This document shows positions 22,343-33,958 of a stretch of DNA of 64,000 nt, piece after piece. Made by a program: the position numbers and the translations under genes. Positions within the stretch are counted from its first letter, which is position 1. Every line of letters begins with the position of its first letter. This DNA is from Effrenium voratum (Eukaryota; Sar; Dinophyceae; Suessiales; Symbiodiniaceae), in the NCBI GenBank assembly GCA_963377175.1, contig CAUJNA010001024.1, positions 575,956 through 639,955 of the forward strand, written 5' to 3'. Under the pieces are notes generated by a model. The model was not told where the DNA came from and made no database searches. It saw nothing but the letters and a program-made list of their open reading frames with translations.

Positions 22343-24145
22343 GTGGCTGCGACGTGCCGCTGGCCAATGGGGATATTCTCTTGGCCGCGTTTTTGTGGGA
22401 CCCTTCACCCTTGTACCTAAACTCAAAGACGGTGTTTCTCACAAACCAGCAAAACCTGAAACTGGTGCAGAGGTGCGACCAACCCACAAGCCAGTTTTGG
22501 CAACTGGAAAACCAAGCACCAATTAGGGGAGTTCTGACTTGAGTTGCACTGAGTAAAGCACGGGTGCCAAATGAATCCCCTGTGAGTGTTTGCTTTTGCA
22601 GCCGGTGTTGACTTGTCTCGTGCTCTCCGGTTCCTTGTTTCGACTGCGGGAATTGGCCCACTGGGTGCCCTTTGATCGCTTTGAAAAGCGCCATCCATCT
22701 AAGGCTACTGCCTTCAGCATTCAAGTCCAATGAGATGGCTTTGACCACGTCGCCAGCAAAAGATACTTGCTCTTGCTAAATGACCCAATTGCAAATATAA
22801 ATTCTCTAGCGTGCCACATGAACGCAATTGGGGTGCCGTGAGTGGGGAGCAGCACCAGTCACCAAGGGACTTGCAAGGGCAGAGTCACTTCTCGCGACAA
22901 GGGCTTGCAAGCAAGCTCCCATTGCACATCATTCTGCCTGTTTGTTTCTGTGATCTTGATAAATGGATCAGCTACGTGCTGCTGGTGCAAAGAGATTCAA
23001 AGCCTTTCTCTCTCGCAAGCAGCCTCATCGATTCCGAGCCTAATTTGGGATGTTGAGGACATGCGCAGCTATAGACCACAGAGCCCTGCCCAGTAGGCCT
23101 TGAACGACCAAAGCATTTGCAACTTGGCTCTGTGGCACTAAACCGCACCGTTTGGCCCTTTGGCTCTATGTTGGATCTATGTCTTGGCGTTGCTGCGAAA
23201 GGTTCGCCTGTTGCGTGCTGTTCCAGGTCCTTTGGGCCCGCAGAAGGAAAGGGAACACCACCACCAAGCCAATGCAAGTCGGATCAGTGAGGTGCCACAC
23301 GCTCTTTTCGCTTTTCGAGCTCAGGCCTGAGCCGCTGGTACCCCGAACCCACCTTCCGTCTGCCTGGCATATCTTGAGCAGATCCCCGGGAGAAGCGAGC
23401 TGTGGAAGGATTGTATGAAACCACTGAAAGGGGGGAATGAAGGAGGTAAGCTTACCATTCCAGATCATTGTATCACCTCATGTTGGCAAACCTGGCACCT
23501 AAGTTCGGGCTATTCAGCCTTTCAGGGTGAGAGTCGTCGTGTTTTTTCCCCTGGCAGGGCTGTTTACTGAGAGGATGCCCACTATCAAGACGTCGGTCAA
23601 TGAGCTGCTTCGCCTCCCAAACAGATGATCCCCTGGAACCTAGCCCGCTGTGTTGACCTGGAATTGTAAACGTCAGAAGGGGCTGCTCCCCTTTTGTCTA
23701 CCACGGCGGTGAACTTGAACAGGAGGATTTTGGGAGCCACCTGCACGGCGAATGCAAGAAAGGCCTCCTGAACCCCACCCCCCCTCCCCGCCCCAATGAA
23801 TGGTTGGGGAGTGGGCCCCTTTTTCTGCATTTCCCATTCCTTTTGGTTGGTGGATAAATGGAGAATCATGTGGGCATGTTTGTTTTTTGCGGAGCCCAAA
23901 ATGACTCCGGTTTGTCTATTGCTTTTCCTTGCCACAAACAAGAGGCTATACCCACAAGACTCAAGAAAGTACGAGCCACCCATGTACCAGCCCATGTGGA
24001 ACGAGGAAGCGCCTACGCCTCGTTTCAGCTAACGGGCCTCTTGGGCCCTGCCTTTCGCCAGGCTCCGGTTTTTCTATTGGGTTTTCCTTACCACAACACC
24101 CTCAAAACCAACAAAGCACGAGTCACGTTTTTTTTCTTCCCCCAG
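22343..24145. other. Intron, no recognised exon
   Basis: It has a C-rich run at about 23770-23792. Minus and plus frames near 23150-23470 are open but carry no recognisable domain. No complete introner-like element was found. Confidence 0.45.
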
Positions 24146-24262
24146 GAAGGGCGCTGGCAATTTTTCGTGCCAGGCTGGGCTGCGTGGTGGTGCGCTACCG
24201 ACACCTGCGGCAAGCCGTGTGGGGCAGCGAGCCCGTCACGGCGCGCGCGGATCGGATCGAAG
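24146..24262 (+). CDS. Exon, arginine-rich, 38 codons
   Basis: It reads RALAIFRARLGCVVVRYRHL and ends TARADRIE. The acceptor TTCTTCCCCCAG|G has a strong pyrimidine tract; the donor is GAAG|GTTTGA. It leaves one base that joins to 26423 in frame. Very GC-rich compared with flanking introns. No family recognised. Confidence 0.7.
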
Positions 24263-24827
24263 GTTTGATCGCTCCAAGCATCGATGGGGAAACGGGGGGA
24301 GTCCGGGCCAATTTGATGCCAATTTGATGCCAATGGAGCTTTTTCTTTGACCAAAACAGGCCTTTTGATCAAGCTTTTATGTCCGGTTCTTTGGGCAAGT
24401 GCGTTGTCCGAGGATTTTTTGAGCTGTTGGTTTCCCATGGTCCATGTTTCGTCAAGGCAAAAGGTGATCACCTTTAGTTGAAGGTCCAAAGTGGGCAAGG
24501 GAGCTTTCACAAGTTGAGCCTCCAGCCCAAAAGACACCTTTGGAACCTGTGCAGTCCTTGCAGTCCTTTACTGAATAGGAAACTCAATGGAGATCGTGAC
24601 ATGTTTCGTCGGGCTGGAGAGGGCAAGACTGACCTTGAAGGGAGCAGTCCTGCTTGTCGAGCCTTGATTGTTTGATCGGTGAAGAACACGCTTGACTGTA
24701 GTCGGTTGTGCTGTTTTCGCATAGACTATGAAGCGAGTTGGTATCGGCATGTACTCTGAGGAAGTAGACTGCAGTTTCATGAAGCTGCCGCAGGTTTCAT
24801 TGCGTAAGCTCTTGTCATGTGTATAGA

Positions 24828-24960
24828 TACATACATACATGCATACATACATACATACATCCATGCATACATGCATACATACATTCCTACATTCCTACAT
24901 TCCTACATTCCTACCTTCATACATTCATACATTCATACATTCATACATTCACACATTCAT

Positions 24961-25044
<84 letters not shown>

Positions 25045-25058
25045 GCAGGCAGGCAGGC

Positions 25059-25115
<57 letters not shown>
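24828..25115. repeat. Compound microsatellite CATA / CATTCCTA / ACAG
   Basis: CATA units run at about 24828-24880, CATTC variants follow to about 24960, then ACAG units to 25113 interrupted by GGCA units near 25043-25058. Open frames across it (YIHTYI, DRQTDR) are artefacts of a 4-base period without stop codons. Confidence 0.95.
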
Positions 25116-25510
25116 TACACATAATATATATATATACTATACATATGTGAGAACGACATCTAACAAGATGTGAGGAATCCACGAGCCAAACTTGTACAGC
25201 CGATTCTGACTTCCCTCGGCCTTTTCGTTCTTGGGGGACATTGTGGTTTTTGGGAGATAGCTTTCCGAGATGAAGAGAACTGTCCAAGAGTTATTCTGCT
25301 AGGTGCTTGGAGCCCCTGTTTTCGCTGGGCTTCAACCATGGTTCGATGATGGAGCCATAGCCGTTGAAGCACTTGCATGCGGTGTGAGCGTATGAACACA
25401 ACAAGTTGCACGGAGGTGCACAGGGCGTGCAGCGACGCAGCGCTTTTTGGTGAACCAGGGTGCCTTTTAGTCCATTTGTTTTTTCCCCAACAGCTGAAAG
25501 GGTTCCACCA

Positions 25511-25550
25511 GGGTTCTGGGAGGGTTCTGGGAGGGTTCTGGGAGGGTGCT
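25511..25550 (+). repeat. G-rich 11-bp tandem repeat
   Basis: GGGTTCTGGGA is repeated about four times, producing five closely spaced G triplets. A G-quadruplex is possible on the plus strand. Confidence 0.8.
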
Positions 25551-26284
25551 GTTGGGGATATCGCCTGAGCTTATTTGAGCAATAGAAGCTGGTTTTCTCG
25601 GCCGGAAGCTGATCCAGGGAGCTTCTCAAGTCCGCGAGGGTGCAAGCCAAGTGATTGAGGCTGTTGCCGGTCGTTTTCCTCGGGGCAAGTTGCCAGGTGG
25701 TCCGCACCCTGCGCCTCAGTTGTCGTCAGGGCCTTGGCTCTAAGACTTGTCGGTCCACAGCCAGGCTTTGGAGCCCTAGACCTTGTTCCTATATTGCGTT
25801 GCATACAGCTGACTGTTGCAGAGATGGTGGGACACATGGCTTTCGGGAGCGTTGAGAGTCGGTCTTCACTGTGTGTGTTTTTGGAGGAAAGCCAACATGT
25901 TGGGGGCCCCTATTTTGACTCATGCCCATAAGTGGTGAATCACACATAGGTACATTTACGTTTGGCGCGCAGATAGCGGATTGCAACCTGGAATGAGCAG
26001 AGTATGTATTGGGCCTTAGGAAGTTCGTTGTTTTCCATATCATTCCCCCTTCCTCAAAATGGAAAACAAGCAAAGGTGTTCAAGACCAATTGAAGGTGTG
26101 GTTGGGGGCGAGAGGGTGTTCCACATGAGCACGGTTCTTGCATGTCAGGGGACTCAAGAAAGTTCCACAAGCCGGAATGGATCTGAGGCACCTTACTTCC
26201 ACGGTTCTCGGAGTTCGGTCAAAAGCCCAACTTGAGGCTTTCTGACCTTTCCCACCTTCGAGGTCCTCGGTGTCCCAAAAAACA

Positions 26285-26380
26285 TGGGGTGTGTTGTTGT
26301 TTTTTTCAGGGTACCATTGTTAGGGCTGTCCTAGAAGGAAACCAAAAGGACAGCCACCCATTTTGGGTGGTACCCCTACG
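26285..26380 (+). mobile_element. Introner-like element, family B
   Basis: The left end is GGGGTGTGTTGTTG with TTCAGGGTACCA; the right end CCATTTTGGGTGGTACCCC inverts part of it. The centre has GGCTGTCC and GGACAGCC as a hairpin around AGAAGGAAACC. It lies about 40 bp upstream of the exon at 26423. Confidence 0.55.
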
Positions 26381-26422
26381 ACCAACACATCACATGCAGA
26401 GTTTGCGCTGCCAGACTGCCAG

Positions 26423-26505
26423 GTGGGAGTCTCCGCGTCCAGATCGACTTTCGGCCTCGGTTCTTCGAGTGCAAAGAGGAGGCCGGAAGCGCAGCGGTGC
26501 TCTCG
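26423..26505 (+). CDS. Exon, beta-strand-like, 27 codons
   Basis: In the phase set by the previous exon it reads GSLRVQIDFRPRFFECKEEA and ends AAVLS. The acceptor is GACTGCCAG|G and the donor CTCTCG|GTCAGA, leaving phase 0 for the exon at 27485. All three plus frames are open here, so frame choice rests on phase continuity and codon pattern. Confidence 0.6.
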
Positions 26506-27484
26506 GTCAGAACCCGTGGGAGTTCGTGGATTTCCCCCCAAATTTCCTCAACAACTCCCCAGGAAAGAAGCAACTGACTCTCAAGAAACGCGCATCATGA
26601 CGACCCGTTTGGCGGTTTTTCAAAGATATGTCTATTATTTCCTTGTGTTTTTTGGTGAGAACTTTCATTTGGTTTCAAGAGAGATGGCTCACGTTTGAGT
26701 ATAGGAGCGTTGGTTGACCAATTTGAAATGTGTGAAGAAATCATGGCACCGAAGGGGCCGAGAAGACTCGCTCACTTCCGGAGCATCGCGCTCCCTTTGG
26801 CAGCGTTTGGTATTGTTTGTTTTCGTTGGGCACTCTTTTGGGGATTCTGTTTTCACAGCCGCCATAACATCAACTTGCTGGCCCATAAAGACACTACAGG
26901 GAGTTTGATCCGTGGAGGTTGCCCATGGTCGGAAGACTATGATCGGCAGCAGTGATTGTAGAGCTGTGGCCTTGCTCTCCGTGCTACTTTACTCAGGAAT
27001 GTATTGCAACAGATGCGTTGATAGTACGAGTTGTCCTGGCAAGTGCCATGAGAACTCGAATGCGTTTGCAGACGTGGCAATCGGAAGGCTCTTTCAAGGT
27101 AGCACATTGATAACGTGTGGATGCTTTTCAACTGGTTTCAGCTTCTTCCACCCAGGGTTCCTTTGTACTTGATGCGTCAGATGCCCAGTTCACGAGTCTT
27201 TGAGCCTTGGCCAGTTGCCTCCAAAGGAAACATCAGAGGCCCCAGGCTGCAACCTCGCACCGAACGCTCCATGAGTCAGTGGTGTTGACAACATAGCGCT
27301 AAACCGGAAAAACGGGCTGAAGCTACTAAATGGGTGCTGATGACACGTGTGGAACTCTGAAATTCGATGCATACACAAGCTAATGGCCCGGGCTGGGGCA
27401 AATGTAGCGGCTTTTTGCGCGGGTGGTGTTTTTGCTTGAAAATCCTACACTCCTGTACTCCTTTTTGGGGATTCGACTTGCCAG

Positions 27485-27553
27485 GATCGCGCGAAGCTGC
27501 TGTCCCCCGAGGAGGAGGATGAGGCCTTCGGGTTTGGCTTTGCGCGGAAAATG
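27485..27553 (+). CDS. Exon, acidic segment, 23 codons
   Basis: It reads DRAKLLSPEEEDEAFGFGFA then RKM. The acceptor is ACTTGCCAG|G. The donor is AAAATG|GCAAGT, the typical GC-AG donor hexamer; a GT donor four bases later (GCAA|GTAATT) would break phase with the next exon. Unrecognised family. Confidence 0.75.
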
Positions 27554-27841
27554 GCAAGTAATTCCGGCTGCCCTGCAGGGTAAACCGACTTGATTTGGGG
27601 CAAATACCTTTTGTTGGGTTGTTTAGTGCTGGCCCCAGTTGCTTTCATGCCCATTTCCAGCTGAGGTTCTTTTGGTAGTCCGGTTGTTGTTTTGTTCACC
27701 AACTCTCGATTTGCTTGGCCAATCACCAGAACCTGAGGCGTTTTTTCTCCGACTTCTCCAGAGTTATTCGTGTATCACTTATCGGCATTCCATTTGTGTC
27801 CTGCTTCAGGCCAGTGGCTTGAGCTTCAGGCCAGCGGTTAT

Positions 27842-27957
27842 CTAGGTCCCCCAGTCGTGCCCTTCTACCGTTTCCTTTTTTGGGGGAGGGGTCCCCTGCT
27901 AAAATCGACAGAAAAAAGTTGGTACCCTTATGAAAGACCTCTCTACTGGAGAACCAA
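27842..27957 (+). repeat. Dispersed repeat, family C (copy 2)
   Basis: CTAGGTCCCCCAGTCGTGCC, GGGGGAGGGGTCCCCTGCTA, AAAATCGACAGAAAA, GGTACCCTTATG and CTCTCTACTGGAGAACCAAG parallel the copy at 19513-19725, without its internal duplication. Confidence 0.75.
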
Positions 27958-29989
27958 GTGTTTGTCCTTGGTGGATCCGAGAGAGTGGGCGCTAGTCACT
28001 TTCCCGACCTGCAGCGCGCAGGCAATGACACGGGTTGCCGTAGGCTTCGAGCAGTTTCCGGGGTCTTCGCAAGGCCATCATATCATATCTCAACATCATG
28101 AACCTCTCCACTTTCCATCGGCCGGTTTTCTTAGCCGGTTGCTCCAAGAATGCCGCAAAACCCAAATTGGGGTGTCCCGAATTTGTCACACACCCAAGGG
28201 GTGTTTGTTGCTTGGGTCAAGCCTTTGCATCGGCCAGTTGTACCGGATCACGCCCGGCACAGAAGAGGACGCTTTTGCGACTTTGGGCATTGGCGTCGCA
28301 TGGACCATTGAACCATTTTGTTTTTCTAGCCCCTATTCTTGGCTTTCGGGTAAACAACATCAGGTTGGGGGTCGGATTAGCAAGGTCTCTAGGGCAACCC
28401 AGGATTAATGAACCGCTGGTTGCGCGGTAAGGGGCGTAGTCTTGTATATAGAGGGCATCCTTTGTCTACTTCTGGCGGGAGCAACCCGGACAAAATCCGC
28501 CAGTTGTCTGCGGTCAGCAGGGAAGAGGGGTAGCCCATGTAGAACCTGCCCATGATCAATCCAGAACGATCAGGGTGCAAGCTGACCCAAAGGCAGGCTG
28601 CGTGAGCAGCAGACACCATGGAAGTGCAGAGAGCCCTCTTGCCAGACGACTGTCCTTTTGGAAACGCGGCCTGGGCTTTTCCATGCTTTGCTGGTGGGAG
28701 GGTAAAGCGGTTTGCTTTTTTGCTGGGAGGAGAAGTCAAAAGCGTTCCCATGCTGCCCCTAGAGTTCAAGAAGAAGACCCCATGATGGAAGTACGGGCAC
28801 GGCTGCTTTTGGTTTGGAAAAAGTCCCCTTCCATTGGGCGATATACCGGGACAATTTTGAGGGGGCGGGGCAATGCATGGGTCTTGAGGTTCCTCTGCAG
28901 ATACTACCGGGCCTCCCGCAATCACCAGGGGTCATACCTTCAGCAGGACCAGCAGCAGCAGGTAAACGCTTGTGGGCTCGGATTCTATATTTGTCTCATG
29001 AAGACGGGAGTCCTCAAATGGCTGCCTCACTTGGCTTACATGCAGCACACGGATTCGCAGTTGTCCTTTCTATGATATGGTGGTGGAATGCACACGTCCT
29101 TACTGATTGGCATGGTGTTCGCCCCGTCTGGTTGCCTCTTTTTCCAACCAGGAAAGGACAAGCAGCTGATGTCACAGCAAGTACGCCAACAGGCAGCTGA
29201 TCCAAAACCAGCTTTAGATGCCGATTTGTCGTGTGCTGCCTCCATGTTGGACAAGTTTAATTAATTTGGACCCCCGGGCTTTGAATCGTTTGTCCATTGC
29301 GCACGATACCGAGCGGATCAGGACGAGAAGAGAGAAGCTCTCATGTGGCAGGTGCTGGACTCAACATAGATTAGCCCAAATCGTGTCTGTGAGATTGTGC
29401 CCCTCCGATTGTTTGGTGGCTCTTGTGGGTTCGTCTAGCAAACGGACCCCAAACACCAAAGCAAGGCTAAGATCTGCCTAAGCGAGAATTCGATTGAAGG
29501 TCACGGAATTTCAAAAAGGGGTCGGGTTGGTGCATTCTTCTCCGGACAGGCCCCACGGGAAAGCCCAAAGGATTCCACTCACGTGCCTAAGAAGCTGAGA
29601 GCGGGAGGCTTGAGGAGTAGGTGGCGCGTGATACCACTTAAGATCTGTCAGATTAGCACGCTGGTGCCGCCTTTTGCGCCCGTGTGTTTGTGTGTGTGTG
29701 TGGGCATGTGGACGTGTTCGGCTGAAATGAAGCCGATGGAAGGAGACAAACTTGTTTGGTTTAGTCGCGGTTTTGCGCAAATGCGGATCGGTCAGGCTTG
29801 GCATGCGCTGGTCAGTTTGCAGTCGAGACCCTGCATGAGAGACGCGTGCATTTGACCCAATAACATGCAGGGTGTTCATTGTTTTGTCTTAAACACCATA
29901 TTTAAAAGGGTTTCACCCTTTTGCGACATAGCAGTCATGCGCGTCTGGGTAATTTGCTTTGCCTTCCAACTCATCTTTTCAGAGCCCAG
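27958..29989. other. Intron, no recognised exon
   Basis: Open frames at about 28389-28925 (minus) and 28575-29075 (plus) overlap on opposite strands and show no domain. A GT run lies at about 29688-29702. Confidence 0.45.
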
Positions 29990-30064
29990 GAAGATATGGA
30001 GAAGAAGAAAGCTGACAAGGAGCGGCTCAGCCTTGACCTGGTGGGCAAGATCAAGGCGCTTGAT
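29990..30064 (+). CDS. Exon, coiled-coil-like
   Basis: It reads EDMEKKKADKERLSLDLVGK then IKALD. The lysine/glutamate-rich helix suggests a coiled coil. The acceptor is GAGCCCAG|G; the donor is GAT|GTTTCG, or AAG|GCGCTT (GC) nine bases earlier. Joined to 27485-27553 it gives FARKMEDMEKKK, one continuous charged helix. Confidence 0.75.
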
Positions 30065-31288
30065 GTTTCGAATGTTTGCTGAGGAATCAGGAAGGGGTCA
30101 AGACTCAGGGCTAGTATGTTACCTGGATCTGTACCCCCAAAGTTTCATGCTGGCTCGATCCTAGTGGGTCTAGCTTCAGGAAATGTGCCAATGTTCACTG
30201 GTTTCCCCCGGTTACCTCGCAAGGCAACTGGATCTCGGGAATGGTTTTGTGATTTCAGTGGGCATGGTTGCATGCGCTGCGACTTGCATTCACAACAGGT
30301 CTTGACCTCTTGTCCCTGCTTTGAAGGATCTAGCTTTCCATCTTGGTTGGTTGCACACATCATTTGTTATGATGTGTAAAAAGGGAATCATATGGATGTT
30401 TACCTTTCGAGAACATGCAAGGACTCTCAGTAAAGACAATTTTGCTGATGCAAGTTCAGAAGGTAAGCCTTGTTGCATCACTTTTCGGTCACTTCGTTTA
30501 CACTCGTGCTGTGCCACAAGGCACCGATGGTTTGATGGATTGAAGGCGGGGACCTTGAATTCCAAAGGATATATATATATATACATATCGGCCTGGCTTT
30601 CCAAGGTGACCAAGGCTTCGGGCAAGGGGTCAACGTTTGGCAACTGAGCGCTGCCTTCTTTGTTGTTCCCTGCTTGCTGAGTTTTAGACCGTGCTTGTGT
30701 GTTGCTCCGCTCATGGGAATCGCCTTCCCCGAGAAGAATACGTCCACCGGGCCGAATTATCTGACATATTTTTTCCCCAGAATGGTGAAGGGGGTCTTCC
30801 AGGGATCCCAGAAGTTTCCACAGTCCCAACATTGAAACCGTGCAAACAGACGTTAGATAGAATCGCGGAACGCCAGTCTTGAGATCTCGTTTTTCGGAAT
30901 TGTGTTAAAACCAGAGTATATTTGATTTTGTGTATCAGTTGTGAGGCCATACAGAAAAGGACTGCTGGAGAAGAGGTTAGAGGTACGGCAGAATAGGTCA
31001 GGGCTGGATGAGTGTCTAGGCAACAAAAAGTCAATTTCAAGTGTGAATCGGTAAGCGAGAAATACCCAAAGAATTAGTATGTTCTACTTGCTTGCACACA
31101 GCTTCGGCGAATTACGTGTTCAATCTCGGGAAGAAGCCATGTCATGACAGAAACTCCCGTTTTCCACCACTAAGGTTCATGAACCCTTCTTGTTTGTGGC
31201 TTCCCCACTAAAATGATCAACCACTAAATCAGCTGAATCAGCTCCTACAGCCTGTTCGGCACAACATCTCTCTCTCATGCTGACGCAG

Positions 31289-31338
31289 GCCAAGCAAGTT
31301 GTCCTCAGCGCTGACGAGGCTTTGGAGCGTGCGAAGAG
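31289..31338 (+). CDS. Exon, helical segment
   Basis: It reads AKQVVLSADEALERAK and continues the helix of the previous exon. The acceptor is CTGACGCAG|G. The donor GAAGAG|GCCAGG is GC type and leaves two bases, which the next exon completes. Confidence 0.7.
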
Positions 31339-31624
31339 GCCAGGAGAACTGTCCTGCACAGCTTTGCAGCTTTGTTTGTGTTTGCCTGGTTGCTCCATGG
31401 CTTTACACGCAACCTTTGTGCTTTGGAAACTCAATCTATCCTTTGACCCGTAACTGAATTGCTTGGAAACACACTCGTTTCCCCACCAGGGTGCGAGGTA
31501 GTGTGCTGTTATTTTGCCCGCAGCCAATCATCGCCTGGCGAATTGCTTGTTCATTGGCTTCACTCTTGGCTTCTATAAATGTCGGGAATGACTCCTTCAG
31601 CCGAAGCTACCAGCTGGCTTGCAG

Positions 31625-31707
31625 GATCCGGCACATGCGAGATCCCGAGGCAGGGGCATCTGGGCCAAGAGGCTACAGTGGCGTCGGCAGAGTCATCTCC
31701 ATTTTGG
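31625..31707 (+). CDS. Exon, basic and glycine-rich
   Basis: It reads IRHMRDPEAGASGPRGYSG then VGRVISIL. The acceptor is GGCTTGCAG|G and the donor TTTTGG|GTAAAG, a strong GT donor. The phase matches the GC-donor exon upstream. This is the last exon I can link; the next expected exon would start with two bases of a split codon and was not found before the retrotransposon. Confidence 0.7.
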
Positions 31708-32879
31708 GTAAAGGCAGGGGAGTATAATACGTCAAAGGCAGGCTTAGCAAACCGCCGGCTTGACTTTTCAAACTCCAACGGGTTGGAGCGTGTGCAACCA
31801 GCTTTGTCCAAGCGACATCTCGTCGGGCACTTGGTTGCATACGCGCAATTACACCCACGCAAATAACCTTCAAAAGTGCCACTTCCATGTTCAAACAAAT
31901 AGTGATCGCCAAACTGTCCAAGCATGCGGCTTCTTGCGTTTGGAACTAGGCTCTTAGTTAACATTGTCGCGGCACTGCCGGCGTTGGCCCGCCGAATGAA
32001 TGGCTTTGCGGCTTCTTTTTAAACAAAAAACATACACTACGTAGCAGGTCCCGCCATGAGCGATCATATATCACACTGACCGGGTTTAGTGGTACACCTC
32101 ATAGCCGTTTGCCTTTAGAGCACATGCCTGGCCTCGTGTTTTCAAATTGAATGTGGCAGTGATGGTGCAGACAGGCATGCCACTTAAGATGGTTTGATGA
32201 TCTTCGGCAAAACCGCCATAAGGAAAAAGCCTTTGAATGAAACAGAACCTGGCTTCAGCATTTGAAGCCTCGCTCACTTTCTGCCCAAAACCCTAGCGAG
32301 CAGGCCGCATTGGAAGTTTTACGACACCTCAGTGCAAATGAGGGCCCAAAATGCCCAAATGGGTGTGTCTGCTTGTAGGATCCAAAGGTCCCCTAAAAGC
32401 ACACACTGAAATATCAAACCCACTAGATTGGTACATTGAATTGCCATCGAAGGTTTCGCGCACACAATGGGCTGTTCTCGTTGGCCGCATTTGGTCCTCG
32501 TTGGTGCTGACAAAGCTGCCACATGTGTTTTCCTCTTTTGGCCGGATGCTTTTGTGGTTTGGGTGCTACCCTGTATTAATGGTTTCTCATTCCTACAGAG
32601 GAAGGAACTGTATGTGGAAGCTGCTTTCAACTCAAACTGATCATATGAGTCAGCGGTATCCCTCATTGGCCAACTTCCATGATACCAAGAACATGTTCCC
32701 TTTCAAGTCACTGGGATACAAACTGGGCGAAAGCGAAATGGTCGTCCCTGAAGGGACAACCAACAGGCTGTTATTTCAACAACGGTTCTAGGAGTTTTCG
32801 TTCATTTCAATCACCCAAAACCCAGGGGAAACGGCTGGTTTTTCTGGCTGAAGCTCGTTGCAGACTGGTGGCACAAACA
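31708..32879. other. Intron or intergenic, no recognised exon
   Basis: A possible family-B fragment (TGGGTGTGTC ... CCCCTAAAAGCACACAC) lies at about 32355-32412. Nothing else is recognisable. Confidence 0.45.
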
Positions 32880-33203
32880 TAATGCCGCCCATGAAGGCTC
32901 CTCTCTCTCTCTCTCTCACACGCCTCGCCCGTCCGGACGCTTCGCGAATCATGGAGGCAGACCGCACCGGTCCGGCAGCTTTAAGCTGCAGTGCTCAGTT
33001 GGCACCCGCCTCTCCCACATGAGCATGTCTGCTCCGGTACGTGTACCCTAGCAAGCAGCTCAAATACAAAAAGGCCCTGTGTGAAACAATCATGAACAAT
33101 ATAAGTCGGCACTTGTTGCACACTTGCTGTGACCGCTGCGCAGGGCCGCCCCGTAGAGCCTAGCACCCCTTGCCGGTTACAGACACCCAATGCACGCAAG
33201 GCA

Positions 33204-33575
33204 TCATGGGGCTGTTGGAGGCAACCCACTTATGAAAGCATCAGATCTGGTGAGGCCTATCACATAGCTATTATGAGCAAGCTGTTGCAAGTCGTGTTGG
33301 TTAGCAAGTGCTGGGAAGCTCTCATCATCAGCCAAAAAGTACACCCACTGCCGCAGCGGGTGGTATCCACTCAGAAAAGTACGATAATGACCTGAAGAGA
33401 GACTGGGCCCCACATGCTCAATCACAAAACTGACTTGGTATTCAGCCCACTGAGCTTGCAACTCAATACCAGCAAAGACAGTGTCGGGGAACTCACTTCT
33501 ATGGCAAGTGGGCTGTGCGGCCCTCCTACATCCATGACGCGCATAGCCCCATCGACTTGAAGCCGCGCCTGCCAA
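33204..33575 (-). pseudogene. USP-like (peptidase C19) C-terminal part with His box, in the retrotransposon
   Basis: The frame includes YQVSFVIEHVGPSLSSGHY and, after 13 residues, WVYFLADDES. This is the His box of ubiquitin-specific proteases (YxLxaVixHxGxxxxGHYxxyv...WyxFdD), with the catalytic His in GHY at residue 63 (33387-33389) and a following Asp. USPs remove ubiquitin from proteins. It is in a different frame from the Cys-box frame that overlaps it, so a frameshift near 33490 separates them. The first ~28 residues of the open frame are probably out-of-frame sequence. The frame ends with a stop at 33204. Confidence 0.7.
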
Positions 33576-33958
33576 GCAACATCAATGTCCGGAGGCAATG
33601 CTTTGCGCAACAAAAATGCCAAGAGTTCGCCTGCATCCTGTTGCACATGGATGCTTTCCCAGCCCTGCAAAAGCAGCTGCCAAGGCAACAAGAGTGTGAG
33701 GCACATCTGACCACCTGTTTGGAGAAGACTGAGGCCAGCCTCCAAGCCTCCCATGGCAGATCGGCCTGTCCTGCCGGTGAGATATCCCAGCCAAACCAAC
33801 GAATGCGCACATGCATTCAAATAGCACACGCAGCCGTTGTTATGCAACATGAGACGCGGCGGCCTCAAGTTCAAAGCTCGGAGCCCCTCAAAGAGCCCAG
33901 CTGTTGCTGAAGCTGCTGGACTGCTGGCTCCGCTCCGGGCGAAGGCGCAACCCAACAA
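33422..33958 (-). pseudogene. USP-like (peptidase C19) N-terminal part with Cys box, in the retrotransposon
   Basis: Residues 40-49 read NNGCVCYLNA, matching the USP Cys box NxGNTCYxNA with the catalytic Cys at residue 45 (33824-33826); the usual Asn before Thr/Val-Cys is replaced by Cys. Residues 106-117 read QQDAGELLAFLL, the second USP motif (QQDAxEFLxxLL). The spacing between the two and to the His box is much shorter than in typical USPs (300-350 residues), so this is a minimal or shortened domain. It begins one frame away from the end of the RT/zinc-finger frame. Confidence 0.7.

Noticed and set aside
24817..25287. Frames of the DRQTDRQTD and CLSVCLSV type
   Set aside because: Artefacts of the ACAG microsatellite.
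25560..25660. Minus-strand exon-like frame (ACTLADLRSSLDQLPAEKT)
   Set aside because: No good acceptor precedes it, and all supported exons nearby are on the plus strand.
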